Assembly (NCBI RefSeq): GCF_937616625.2
Contig: NC_065576.1
Span: forward strand, 5,458,501 to 5,522,500
Source of the DNA: Mercurialis annua
Taxonomy: Eukaryota > Streptophyta > Magnoliopsida > Malpighiales > Euphorbiaceae
Direction of reading: 5' to 3'
DNA: 64,000 nt
Each line of letters starts with the position of its first letter. The stretch's first letter is position 1. The translations under genes and the position numbers were made by a program. The notes beneath the pieces are model-generated. The model worked only from the letters and a program-made list of their open reading frames with translations. It searched no databases and had not been told where the DNA came from. Shown piece after piece: positions 25,360 to 36,786 of this stretch.

Positions 25360-25693
25360 TTCATATAAAATTACCATTTTTACTCTTTCATTTTAATCGC
25401 GTTCTTTAAAAAGTAGCAAATAAAATCACCACATTTTATTCAAATCTATTGCCGATGAAAAAATTTGGTGTTTTTTTTCCTCCCTGACCTAATCTGAGTA
25501 ATACTCTAATAACACAAAAAAATATCTCCCTCTTACTCTTTTTTTATTGATTCCGGTGTAGAGTCAACAAAAATACACCGAATTTTCACATTTATGATAG
25601 ATTTGTAAAAAATAAAAGGTGGTGATTTTATTTGACACTTTTTAAAGGACTGATTAAAATGATAAAAGTGTAAAGTTTGTGATTTTATAAAAA
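25360..25693. mobile_element. Foldback MITE downstream of the NPH3-family gene
   Basis: Left arm TTTAAAAAGTAGCAAATAAA then ATCACCAC is mirrored on the right by GTGGTGATTTTATTTGACAC then TTTTTAAA. The pairing arms are about 90 bp, with ATTTTAATC and TTTTTACTCTTTCATT included. I did not find a clear target duplication, so the ends are approximate. Confidence 0.55.
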
Positions 25694-26377
25694 ATATACC
25701 CAACTTTAAATATATTTTAGTAATTTTATCTTTAAGGTTTTTTTTTTTTTTGAATTCATCAAATCTCATTAAATCGAATATGAAACATTTACATTTGTAA
25801 GAAATTCGGGATAATTCGAAAATGAAACCCGATGACTTGACATGGAACAGACAACATGCTGTCTGATTCGCAGTTCTTACTTACGAAAACAAAAATAAAT
25901 TATTAATTGTTTCGCTAATTAAGTGCAGTCTTCAATTAATCTTCGATCAAACTTCATCCATCACCCATCACCCGCAAACTCACATCATCCGGTTCAACCA
26001 CAACTTGATAACTCTTTCATAAAAAAGAGACAATAAACCTTCCACAGAGGAAGGACAATAAACCTTTTACAAAAAAAGGACAAAATAAAACATTCAGAAA
26101 AAAAACAAAACAATAAAAGAAAAACCTAATATAGCTCATGAACGATTTTATTTTGTTGTTGATGATCTTTAATTTATCTTCGCTTCTTGGTAATTGAATT
26201 GCGCTTTATTGATAAATTTTGATCCATCAAGAAAAAATGGAAAAGAAGTGTCTATTTATTATATCTATGAAAGTAAATTAACATATATAAAAGGATGACT
26301 ACCGTTAACAGCAAAATCAAACCATTGACGGCTGCCGGAGAAAAAATAACAGAAAAACTCTAAACGACTAGGGTTTG
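25694..26377. other. Spacer, possibly left part of a CACTA element
   Basis: No gene is seen. The near-repeat CAATAAACCTT with AAAGGACAA and GAGGAAGGACAA occurs near 26030-26080. I looked for a CACTA start matching the terminus at 27447 and found none. Confidence 0.3.
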
Positions 26378-26690
26378 CCTAATTAATTAAATTAAACCTA
26401 ACTAATTAAATGGACTAATTAATTAAATTAGCCTAATTAATTAAATGAACCTAGTTAATTAAGCCTAATTAATTAAATGAGCCTAATTAATTAATTTAGC
26501 CTAATTAATCAAATTTGACAACTAACCTAAAAGTAACCTAGTTATTTATGATAAATTGACCTAATTATACAATATTTAATAAAATTACAATAAATTATAC
26601 AATATTTAATAAATTAACCTAAATTAACCTAATTATACAATATTTAATAAATTAACCTAAATTAACCTAATTATTTAATAAAATTACAAT
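26378..26690. repeat. AT-rich tandem repeats based on CCTAATTAATTAAAT
   Basis: From 26378 to 26515 a degenerate unit of about 16-20 bp, CCTAATTAATTAAATGA or AGC variants, is repeated six to seven times. From about 26560 to 26690 a longer unit with TTATACAATATTTAATAAA and TTAACCTAAATTAACC is repeated two to three times. Probably internal to the CACTA-like element that ends at 27447. Confidence 0.75.
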
Positions 26691-27032
26691 AACATACTTA
26701 CCGGTAGAGGGCGGCAGTGGAGGGCGACGGCGGCGGTGGAGAATAGCAGCGGCATCGGTAGTGGAGGGCAGCGGCAGTCGACATGCTGTTTAAATTAATT
26801 AAAAAAAATTAAACAATATTTAACTATTAAAAATAATAAAAAAAGAGAAAACACACTTACCTTCACCGCATAACGGAAGAACGGCTAGTGGAGGAAGGCA
26901 GCGGAAGGCGGCAGTGGAGGAGGAGTGAAAATGGCGGCAGCAAACGGCAAGAGAGAAAAAAAAGGAGAAGAAATTGCCGACGGGAGTGAGGGAGGAGAAG
27001 AAACTGAAAGAGAAGAAGAGGGGGATCGGGTT
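26691..27032. other. GC-rich, purine-biased patch inside the CACTA-like region
   Basis: Runs of GGCGGCAGTGGAGG and GGCAGCGG at 26700-26780 and 26880-26930, and AG-rich sequence to 27020. Open frames of 60-80 residues cross it on both strands but are low-complexity (Ser/Pro/Leu or Glu/Gly) and look like by-products of composition. I do not support a gene here. Confidence 0.4.
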
Positions 27033-27447
27033 TTAAATAACGGTACAAATTTACCGATGGATATATCCGTCGGTAATCCGTCTGTAATGTTTTTAAATGA
27101 AACACAGAGTTTCATTTAAACAGTTACCGACGGATTACAACATCTGTCGGTAAATTTACTGACGGATTAAACAATCCATCGGTAACTTACTTGTGTCCCT
27201 TAGCGGGAGAGTTCCTGCTAAGGGCCAAACAATTTTACCGACGGTTAGCAATATCCATCGGTACATTTCCCAACGTAATTTTCTAGTCCGTGGGGAATTT
27301 GTCAGCATTATTGGCGGGAAGTGTCCCGCCAATATTTAGCGACGGATACTAAATTTGTCGCTAAAATTTGTTGGGAAATTAGGATTTAGCAACGGATTTT
27401 GTATCCGTCGCTAAATTCTGTCGGTAACACCGGGAGTTCTAGTAGTG
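27033..27447. mobile_element. CACTA (En/Spm) transposon right terminus with subterminal repeats
   Basis: The minus-strand reading from 27447 begins CACTACTAGAACTCCCGGTG, the CACTA signature. Inside lie many direct and inverted copies of a subterminal motif, ACCGACGGA or TCCGTCGGTAA, and GGCGGGA inverted pairs. Such arrays bind the CACTA transposase. The matching left terminus was not found in this window, so the element is truncated, very diverged on that side, or its left end was missed. No transposase coding sequence is seen. Confidence 0.8.
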
Positions 27448-28394
27448 TCTGACGTTACCAAATTGGAACTAATATACCCTCCTCCTATTTGTAGCGTGTT
27501 TGAACGTTAATTCAACTAATGTGGCATACAATTAGCCGTTTGTCCTAATATATTTTGAGTCTAAAAAATGACCCCAACGTTACTAAAGTGAACCAAATAT
27601 AACCCTAATATTATCAAAGTGGAATAAATATACCCTTCGTTTAATAGTGTAGGGTTATTTGGATGATATATTTGTTCTATTTGATAAAATTAGGGTTATT
27701 TTTTAGACTCAAAACATTAGGGAGCCATTTGAACCGCAGAGTAAACATTCGAGTAATTTTTGTACCTTAACCATGTCTTTAATTAAGATGGGATCTAATT
27801 TTTATTTTTGTGAGACACTGCTAATATCAATTTTTCCTATTTTTATATTATGGAAAAATGGATAAAATATAAAGAAGAGAGAACGAATTATTTTCATATT
27901 TACATGTGTTATAGTTCATACTTTTGTCTCTCTTTTTAAAAAATTAAATATTTGGTCCTTTAATATTTTCATTTAATTTTTATCCTAGTCAGCTAAGTTA
28001 GATGATTTACATTTCTAGTATATATAAATAAAAAATTTATTATGGTAAATTTCCTAATTTAATGATTTTTTTTTTAATTTTTGTAGTTTAAAAACAAAAT
28101 AAAGAAGAAAAAAATTTAAATTAATTTATTAAATTATTAAATCTCATGAAAATATAATTTTTGTGTATACTTGTGTTAAAAATAAATTTAAGGACTAATT
28201 CTTTGTTAAGTCTTTTAACTAACATTAAAAATAAACAAAATGACTAAAATATTAAAGAAAAAAATGGAAATTTATATTATTTAAATTTTAGATAAAAAAT
28301 ATAAATTATAACATATGTAAGACAACAGGAGCATGAAAGTAAGTTGTTCAATAGAATAATATCTACTAGATGGATGTAAGTAATCTTTTAATTT
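27448..28394. other. Spacer with an inverted-repeat MITE remnant
   Basis: No gene is seen. Between about 27555 and 27735, TTTTGAGTCTAAAAAATGAC is mirrored by TTATTTTTTAGACTCAAAA, and ACCCTAATATTATCAAAGTG by a reverse-complement partner. This suggests an old MITE of about 190 bp. The rest is AT-rich. Confidence 0.4.
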
Positions 28395-29180
28395 AGTTGG
28401 GTTTATTTTCACTTTTCGTCTCTGACATTTGCATTTTTTGTCACCGACTTTACTAAGTTTTATTTTGGTCTATAAACAACCTGAATTTCAGTTTGACTAT
28501 CATCAAAACTCGTACTGTCTATTTCCTGGTTGACGGCGTGGATATTCAATGACGTGGCACCTAAAAGAATAAGAAAAATACGTACAAATTAGTTTCATCT
28601 CATTTGACACAGCATTATAAACTCCTAAAATTTTAAAACGCTCAAAATAACTCTAAACTCTAAAAATAATTATAATTTCGGCCTCCATCTCTGCCTCCTG
28701 AATCCACATTTACAGCCTTCATTGCTGTCGTTTGAACCCTACCCACCGCCATTGTCTTAGATAAACAGACCCAGTCTGCTCGTCTTATTAGAAGAATTGA
28801 GGGTTGTCTTCTCAAACGAGATTTGTCTCTCGCCTGAGAAGACGAACCCACCTTCTTAAACGAATGTTTCAGTTCATCTGAGACGATTAACCAAGTTATA
28901 GGTTTATCTTCTCAGACACACGAACCTCGTTTGAGAGGAGGCGGTCAGGGGTGGGGGTGACGATGGTTTTGGTGTAGGTGGCTGGTGGCTAGGAGTGGGG
29001 CTGGCGACAGCGGGTTTAGACGGCAGCAGCTAGAACTACGGGTGACGGCAGTTAGGTAACTAGTTTTAGAGTTTTTTTATGGTATTTTGATGACATGCCA
29101 AGTGATACGGAGTTAGTTTTCTTAAACGCCACGTTATCGTATGTTAACGGCATAAATGAATTTTGGATGAAATTTCTTTT
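28395..29180. other. Unclassified repeat with a CTTCTCAAACGAG motif
   Basis: A higher-GC core (about 28680-29050) is embedded in AT-rich arms. It contains CTTCTCAAACGAG, GAGAAGACGAACCCACC and TCGTTTGAGAGGAGG, partly palindromic. The same motif set occurs at 55745-55850. No protein is recognised; the small open frames look accidental. Probably a dispersed non-autonomous element; its ends are not defined. Confidence 0.4.
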
Positions 29181-29280
29181 ACTAATAATCAAACCGAGAC
29201 TTTCAGAGTTTACAGGCCGAAATAAAATTCAAGAAAGTTATCAATAAAAAAGAAGAAGATGAAAATAAACGGTTTAGCTG

Positions 29281-29598
29281 CTAGACTTGTACATGAGCTT
29301 GAGTATTCGGCTAGATCCGTCCAAGTTCGGTCTTTAGGGTCAGGCTTGGCAATGATTTTCCGTCCCAAGTCCGACTCGAGTTCGAATTCGAAAAAACCCA
29401 CTATTTTTTATGGGCGGGTTATAGCTCTCATTTTTATAAAATTTACATTTAATTCCGCTCAACTTCGGTCCGAATTTGCAAAAATAAAATTTTTGGGCCA
29501 GATTTGAGTAGGAAAGATGAAAGTCGAGCCAGGCTCTGACTATATTTGAACTTGTATAAAAAATTTAAAAATCCGGTCTAGACCCAGCCGTGAACAGT
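29281..29598. mobile_element. hAT-type MITE, GGGC-rich family, copy 1
   Basis: Flanked by exact 8-bp duplications TTTAGCTG (29273-29280 and 29599-29606), the hAT hallmark. Left end CTAGACTTGTACATGAGC and right end, in reverse complement, ACTGTTCACGGCTGGGTC are diverged versions of the same terminus. It is about 318 bp, without coding function, and related to the elements at 46094-46403 and 49121-49433. This copy is the most diverged of the three. Confidence 0.75.
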
Positions 29599-29660
29599 TT
29601 TAGCTGTTTTTTTTTATTAAAGGTGGAAATCGACTTTTTAAAGTCTCATGTTAATTGTTA

Positions 29661-29735
29661 CTTACCGAGGCGTGGTTCGAACCCACAATCTCTCGATGCA
29701 CTTAGAGACGTCTTAGTCATTCAGATTAGGCCCAC
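29661..29735 (-). mobile_element. tRNA-like SINE head (putative)
   Basis: On the minus strand, GGCCTAATCTGAATG (A-box-like, 29718-29732) lies about 34 bases before a good B box GGGTTCGAACC (29674-29685 region). This is the internal RNA polymerase III promoter layout of tRNA-derived SINEs. The A box is imperfect, and I see neither a full tRNA fold nor a clear tail or target duplication. Confidence 0.4.
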
Positions 29736-29739
29736 ATTG

Positions 29740-32120
29740 TCAACAGTTCTGTTCTAGCGGTTACTAGTGAAATCCATGACGAACACATTAAATCCAGAGA
29801 AGATTAAAATCCATCTAATTGGACACTGAATAATTGATTAAAACAAATATTTTTGTCATGTTTCAGGAATGAACAACACGTGTTACCTTATGTCTCCATC
29901 CATCAAACTCATTACCGGAGGAAGAACGCATTATAGCAGAATTGTTTAGATAAAACTCTCTACACGTCATTTGAAAACTGACCAATTTAAAATATATCAT
30001 TAAATAATATATTTATATTTCTTCAAAAAAAACATTTATATAACTATATTTACTAATCTTTTTACGTATTTAATGATATAATTTTAAATAAAAATTTATT
30101 TTAGCCCTTCAATTTGAAATAAAACTAAACAAGGTTAAATTTGTAATTTTAAAACAGACGTTTTGGCATAAGAAATATATTTTTAAAAATGGTGTTTTAA
30201 ACAAAAACACCTTTTAAAATGGCGTTTTAAACAAAACATCATCAAATTAGACATTTTTGCTTGTTTGGCCCCTTTATTTTTATGTGGACCGATAATTTAT
30301 TATCACCTCAATTTCAATTTTTTCAATCATTTTATACCATCTCATTAAAAGGTATTTATAATATAAGTCAATTAATTCAGTTGTAAGTGTTTTTATTCGA
30401 AATTATAAATTTATTTTTAATTGATATTTTATGCTAAATTAAAAGAATAAAATAATTTTTTACTGGATATAACTTTTGAAATAATTGATCCAGTTCTTTA
30501 CGTCGTAAATTATTTCAACCACCAAAGGTCCATAGCCAATTGATAGCATAATATGACTCCATTTCGACCTGTTGGCCATTTTCTTTTCAAATGTTTTAAG
30601 TTGTCTTTTGTTGTTTTTAACAATTTTCTTATTTGCAACCATACCTTTGATAATTGATAATTATTGAAAGTGGAGAGAGCAGGTCTGCAAATTTGATATA
30701 TTCAATTTTACTGTTTGGAAAATATTAAACATGAGTGTTAAAATGACATATAATTATTTGTTATTTTAATATTTAATTTTGAGCTGAATCCAATATCTGA
30801 TAGTGTTGGATATTGATGGTTTTGTATTCTCTCCCATGAATAGATCAAAACCGTATATTTATATGCTTAAAATAGTTTAAAAAAGTGAATGAGAATTGAT
30901 GCTCAAAAGTCACACCTTGAAAAATGAATTTGAAAAGAAAATTATTCATTCTCACATTGGTTGAGAAACTTCACTTGATGTGATTTATATTTGATTATTT
31001 ATTAATTTAGTTACAAGCTAGTGAGACTAAGGACTCATAATTTGATCAACCAAGTTTACGGGATAATGAGTGTGTAGCAACGAAAAAATTAGTCTTGTGT
31101 AAGTTTTATTTTGCATTTTTTTAAAAATTATATAACACCCGATTTATTTTTTTTAACATATCAATTTAAATTTATAACTTGCTATTTAGTTTTTGTAACA
31201 TATCTCCTTTATTATACAATTAAGGAGATACATGTTATGAAATTTTGATGGCTATATAAAGCCATCAATTCCAATGTAAAGATATATCAAAAAAGAGTTT
31301 AAAAATTATTTTCCTCTCCAAAATTATATTCTTTGTGTTAGAGTTCGGACGATAATTTTAGTTCATTGAAAACAACGCTTCGGTGTTGTTGTGTTTCGTT
31401 TTATTTTAGAAAACGATTGCAATTCACATATGGTGAGGGCAAATTTGTCATAAAGAAAGTGTGTGATACACGCGACTCGATTAAATTTAGTTATATTTTT
31501 TATTTTCAATTGAATTCACTATTTTTATTTATTATTTATATTATCAATAAATTATTATTTCTGTCTGCGTATTATTTTGCCTAACATTTACTTAGGTTGA
31601 TGATAATTATTATTCTATCTCTCAAGCTGTCATTATTCGTTGATATAGTTCTTTATTTTTTTTAAAAAGATTAATGACTCGTCATTCAAATATATTTTTC
31701 CGAAAATCATTATTTAATGTCTTGATTTTTTTATCGTTTTTTCAAATGTCCGAAAAAAATATGTACGATTATATATTTATTTTATATTTTATAAATAAAT
31801 ATTTTAAATTTTCAAGTTGAATCGTTCTATTTTAAAATAGTTATTATGCTATAGTATTTTTATTTGACCAATAATAAAATTATGTTTGATCTTTGTAAAT
31901 TCAATAAAATTATAACAAATCAATACCTTCTGATTAATTCGGTTAATGATTTTCGATTACTTTAATTAGCTTGATGGGTTTAGTCAATAATATTTTTAAA
32001 TTAGGTTGCAGTTAAAAAAAAAATTAAAATTTGATAATCAATATTTTTAACTGAGATTCGTTAACGGAAGTTAATGTGATTAATTATTATTATTAATATA
32101 TTATTGAGCTATAAATCGTT
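29740..32120. other. AT-rich spacer, possible LTR remnant
   Basis: No gene is seen. At 30190-30245, TGGTGTTTTAAACAAAAACA and TGGCGTTTTAAACAAAA form a near-repeat. Between about 30730 and 31590 the layout is like a long terminal repeat: a TATATAAA box at 31254-31261 inside a palindrome GATGGCTATATAAAGCCATC, then a more GC-balanced stretch and AT-rich sequence ending in ACA. I found no target duplication, so a solo LTR is only a possibility. Confidence 0.3.
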
Positions 32121-32124
32121 TTTT

Positions 32125-32210
32125 TAACCAGCCGAACAACGGGCTGCGGCGAGTCCGGGTCGAACCCCAACCTCACACACATAGAGTCTAACCAACTGGG
32201 CTAAGAGCTC
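32125..32210 (-). mobile_element. tRNA-derived SINE head
   Basis: On the minus strand the sequence starts GAGCTCTTAGCCCAGTTGG, whose TAGCCCAGTTGG is a good A box (32192-32203). It continues to the B box GGGTTCGACCC (32157-32168) about 25 bases later. A T/A-rich tract follows at the 3' end. Polymerase III box spacing and similarity to plant SINE heads support the call. There is no convincing cloverleaf, so an active tRNA gene is unlikely. Confidence 0.6.
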
Positions 32211-32766
32211 AAATGCAATCAATTTTATTAAGTATATACTTTAATTTTTATTTATTTTCTATTTTTTTTATCATTTTTATTATTTTAAATGAATTAACTA
32301 AATAATTGACTAATACAATTGTCTCATTTTTGTATTTTTAAAATTTTAATTAATGTGCTAATTTTATTTTATTTTATTTGAATTAATTTAGTTGAAGAAA
32401 TAAAATAAATCACCAACTAGCCAGCTTGCCACCACAGACAGACACTACATGCCATGATAAATACAACCGGCACTCAGATTTTATAAAACCGTCACTGCCA
32501 CGTTCATCGCCTCTCATTCCTCAATAATTACCACCACTAATTATAGGAACAAAAATAAAACGCACGCCACTCGCTGATTTCTCCTGTTGCCAACACAAAA
32601 CTGCGCCGTATAATCACCAAAAATCTCACGGTAACGTATTATAAGTGGAGCTAAATTGAAGGAATCTTTGTTTTTGCCGCCAAATTTGGCAGTTAATGGC
32701 GGATTTGGAGCTATTCCTTTTGAATTTTCTCTTAAATTGGTGAACGTGTCGGTGGTTGTTTTTGAG

Positions 32767-35700
32767 ATGGTTACGTTAGAAGGAGCTAGCAGGGCTTTGA
32801 TTTCTAGTAACTCGCCGGAATTTAAATCCGGCCAATCCCGGTCAGCTTCGAAGTTAGGGTTCTTGAGATTTTCAATCGGTGACAATGCCGTGAGTAGTTT
32901 GAGGCTGAGATCTTCTCAGCTAGTTGTTAAGGCAATGGAAGAGGAATCCGCCGTAGGTTCTTTGACCAAGAATCGCTCTGTTAATTCCTCAGGTAAAATT
33001 TTAACCAAAGTTTTAAATTTATCAGTTTTTTAGAATCATAAAATATTTTAAAACTTTCGTTAAAATAATTAATATGGTTACATATATTACACGCAACAGG
33101 CTTATATGTAAATGTGTATATGCTTTAAACAAGACGAATATATTCTAAAGTCAACATTTGATTATTCGGTTGAACTGTAGATCATTATCTTTATTTCATA
33201 GTTATCATTAGCTTCACAGGTAGAGGTTTCTTTAAAATTGTTGTGACCGGATTGGTATGTGCAGCCGAATCGAAACAATTCGGTAGGTATTCAATTATGG
33301 ATTTGATATGTGTGTGGCTATGTCGAGGTTTTTGTTCAGCATGAATGACAAATTTATAGTTGGATGTGGATTCGAAGTTCTAAATTTTACTTTTATCTGA
33401 CTAGGGAAAGCTATGCAAATGATGCCTTGCAATGGAAAGTCAACAAATATTTTGTGGCATAAATGCACAGTTGATAAAAGTGATAGGCAGGAGTTGCTTC
33501 AGCAGAAAGGTTGTGTTATATGGATTACTGGTCTCAGCGGCTCAGGTTTGTTCATTCTCTTGTTGGTTTTGTTAAATGATAACCGGTTTCTGTTCTAGTG
33601 CTTTCTGTAAACAAATGGTATCTTACTACCTTTCTTTCCCGTTGCATCCTTTGTCACGAAAATTGAGTAATGATTATGTTGAGACTCGAACGTCTTTTAC
33701 AATCTGTGGTTTGTCAATTCCATGCTCGTTTTTTCTTTGTGAAATAGTGGATGTGGATCTAAGTGTTTTTTTTTTTTTTTTATGAATGTGGATCTAAGTG
33801 GTGTTAATTAATTCTGCTAAGCTAATTTATTGGGTGGAAGCCTTGAAATTGTCCAAGTTTGTAGCTGTAATAATGTACTTTTAAGATATTTCAATGTATA
33901 AGACTGTTAATATGTTGAGTTTTTATTAGAACTGCCGAATGGGACTGTAGCTGGCCCTGTAAGATGCTGTTCAGAAAGGATATTAAGGTTATAATGAATT
34001 TCACATAAAAAAGGGTTGTAATTTACTAGCATGTTATAGTGTATATATTTCACATGCTATCTTTTAACTGATGATGTTTGATCTCTTCGAAAAAATAAGT
34101 GGATCCGAATATTGGGAGCCATGATTTAGGCTATAAGACTTTAAGGGGTGAAAATGTTAGGGAATGTGAAACTACAGGAAATATGAATTTACTTGATGTA
34201 TTCAGATGCACCACAAAGATATTTAAGGCGATTAATTCTATAGTTATGAACTTATGATTGTTTTCTAGAGCGTACTTAAATCATAACAAATATCTTTATA
34301 GAAAATGGAACTTTCTAAACCTTTTGGTACATTTTCCTCTGGGATTCTAAATATGTCTATTGACAGTCAACATAGCAATCTATTCTTACAGTTCTTTTGT
34401 GGGAAATATATATAAATGAGACTATCTTGTACTGGGCATTTTATCTTCTGCTCAGTCTAATGTAAAATCATTCTCTTTGTGAAACTGAAACTTCAGGCAA
34501 AAGTACCTTGGCATGTGCTCTGAGTCAAGGCTTGCACTCAAGAGGAAAGTTGACCTACGTCCTTGATGGTGACAATGTCCGACATGGTCTCAACCGTGAC
34601 CTTTGTTTTAAAGCAGAAGATCGGATTGAAAACATTCGGAGGGTTGGTAAGTGTTTGTACTTGTTCCTATCTTCGTTGATAAATTTCTTTTCATTTATTG
34701 ATCTTGTTCTGTGCATCTTCTTTTATTTTCCTTTTAATGACAGGACTTTACCTTGTAATGCTTTGCAGGAGAGGTAGCAAAGCTTTTTGCAGATGCCGGG
34801 GTAATTTGCATTGCTTGTTTAATATCTCCTTACCGAAAAGACCGAGATGCTTGTCGTGAATTATTACCTGATGGAGATTTCATTGAGGTCTTTCATTTAA
34901 AACTTAACAAACTTACCTGATAAGATGAATATTTGTATTGGTAGTGAGAAATGCATGACCTTTCCCTTGTACAGGTGTTCATGGATGTGCCACTCAGGGT
35001 GTGTGAGGCAAGGGACCCGAAGGGTCTGTACAAACTTGCTCGCGCTGGAAAGATCAAAGGTGCATTTGGATGTTCATTTGATATTAGATTTTATCACTCT
35101 TGTTGTGCTGTTGGATTTATTTGGGTGCTCTTCAATATTTTGCTTTACACCATGCTAGAAATCACTAGTTCTCATTTCGAGTTTCATAACTGGATTTTGC
35201 AGGATTTACTGGGATTGATGATCCATATGAGCCACCACTAAATTGTGAGGTGTGTATCCTTTAATTATAACTATGCTTGAGTGAGCTTTTATATAGCAGC
35301 ATGATGTGCAAGTTTAAAACTTATCGAACATAAGAATGCAACTTAATTAAGTAGGTATGCTTTATCAAGCAACCATAAATAAGCTTTTTAGCAGTAATTT
35401 CTCTGAAACCTGCAAACTCAATAAATATTGAAGGAAATACAAAGATAGAGCTGATAGATGTGAAATTCTATAAGTTGCACTGTTTCAGTCGTGTAGATTC
35501 TAGAACCTTTTCTCATCTGATTCTGATCCATGGATTGTTTCCAAGTTCAAGCTTGATGTGGACTGGAGACATGATCCAATTCCCCCAACATAGAGAGTTT
35601 AGCCTTTAAAATTAAGGTTCCTTGTATGAAGTAAATTTGAAACTCGATCCAAATCTTACTAGCTCTGACTTAAAAAGTTAAAATTTAGACTTAAGGTTCT

Positions 35701-35903
35701 TAGATCGTCGTATTCAATGAATATTACATTTTTCATTTTTAACTTATTTTCTTTGGGCATATCAAATCTGAAATTGACAACCACCCACCAATCCATGCTT
35801 GCAGATCGTACTAAAACAAGATGGAGACAATTGTGCTTCTCCGTGTAATATGGCTGAAACTGTTATAAGTTACTTGGAAGAGAAAGGTTACTTGCTGGCT
35901 TAA
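32767..35903 (+). CDS. APK: Adenylyl-sulfate (APS) kinase, plastid type
   Basis: Phosphorylates adenosine 5'-phosphosulfate with ATP to PAPS, the sulfate donor for sulfation, for example of glucosinolates or peptides. Proposed exons: 32767-32992, 33405-33545, 34497-34646, 34769-34887, 34975-35059, 35203-35249, 35805-35903, all GT-AG, giving 288 residues, similar to plant APKs. The first 70 or so residues are Ser/Arg-rich, like a plastid transit peptide. The catalytic core shows the P-loop GLSGSGKST (118-126), [10 protein letters not shown] (146-155), the [12 protein letters not shown] segment (191-202), [26 protein letters not shown] and YEPP. Cys96 (WHKC) and Cys129 (LACAL) are 33 apart, as are the redox-regulating Cys pair 86/119 of Arabidopsis APK1, so thiol control is likely. 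The start chosen is the first in-frame ATG. Confidence 0.93.
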
Positions 35904-36786
35904 TATGCAAAAACTATATTAACAAAAGAAGCAAAAAAAAAAAAAGACGAGCTTTATTTATCGATAAAGCTTTCGGTGCCTGGTTGCTGAAACTTATATT
36001 TAATGCAACACAAAAAGCTGCAACTTTGAAAATAAACTTGTTACTCTGCAGCAAAGGAAACTGCTTGTGTCCTGTGTGAAAGGAAATTTCTCGTTTCCGG
36101 TTAGTAATTATGTGTCATTTTTAAAATAGTTTGGAGTTGGTGTATAGCTTGTATGTTGTAGCAAAATATTGTCCATATTGGAATAAAGAATCTGAAGCAA
36201 ATTCTAGGTCCTCTTAGTTTGCTTAGAAAGTCTCTCTCTCTAAGTTGTATTTTGTACAGAGAGAAATGTTGTTAAGTACCATTGTTAATGTGTTAGTCAA
36301 ATTATAGTTGTGCATATTTGTAATTTAATCCATGATTTGTGCATATTTATAATATTTTTTTGAAACATTAAATCATTGTCATCCTAAGTTCTAGTCTATA
36401 TTGCATGAAAACTTCTCGACTTTTATGTTTCAACATTTTATTTTTATTTAAAAACACTTTTGAAACCCCAAAACTTTAAGTTATAATCTATTCTTGTTCA
36501 TTTTGCCATTTCTCGCTTCAGCAATTCCAATTCCATGTAATTCTACTCTCGTAAAGAATTTCCAGAGAGTTCATTACGCTAAATAGAAATGTTATGCAGC
36601 TCTAAAACTTCAAATAGAAATCAGATAGTTTTTGCTAAAATTAAGTATGCGCACAAATTATGCTGGCAACAAAACATATGCCTAATTTTTTTTTTTTTTG
36701 CAAATGATGGGATTTTCAATATACATCATGCTTTCCAAAGCTAGCAGCAACATTTGCCATCACGAGCATTACATTTTTGAAATTCA
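35904..36786. other. Region between two convergent genes
   Basis: Holds the likely 3' untranslated regions of the APS kinase (+) and of the unknown gene (-). A TTGTGCATATTTGTAATTTA and TTGTGCATATTTATAAT near-repeat occurs at about 36310-36350. Nothing else is seen. Confidence 0.4.

Noticed and set aside
26863..27119. Open frames of 64-80 codons near the CACTA end
   Set aside because: Low-complexity Ser/Pro/Leu or Glu/Gly translations caused by purine-rich repeats on one strand; no conserved domain seen.
28660..29050. Higher-GC segment resembling a captured gene fragment
   Set aside because: No recognisable protein in six frames; the motif repeats point to a non-coding repeat core.
32125..32210. 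Considered as a functional tRNA gene
   Set aside because: A and B boxes are present, but I could not form acceptor and anticodon stems; a SINE head is more likely.
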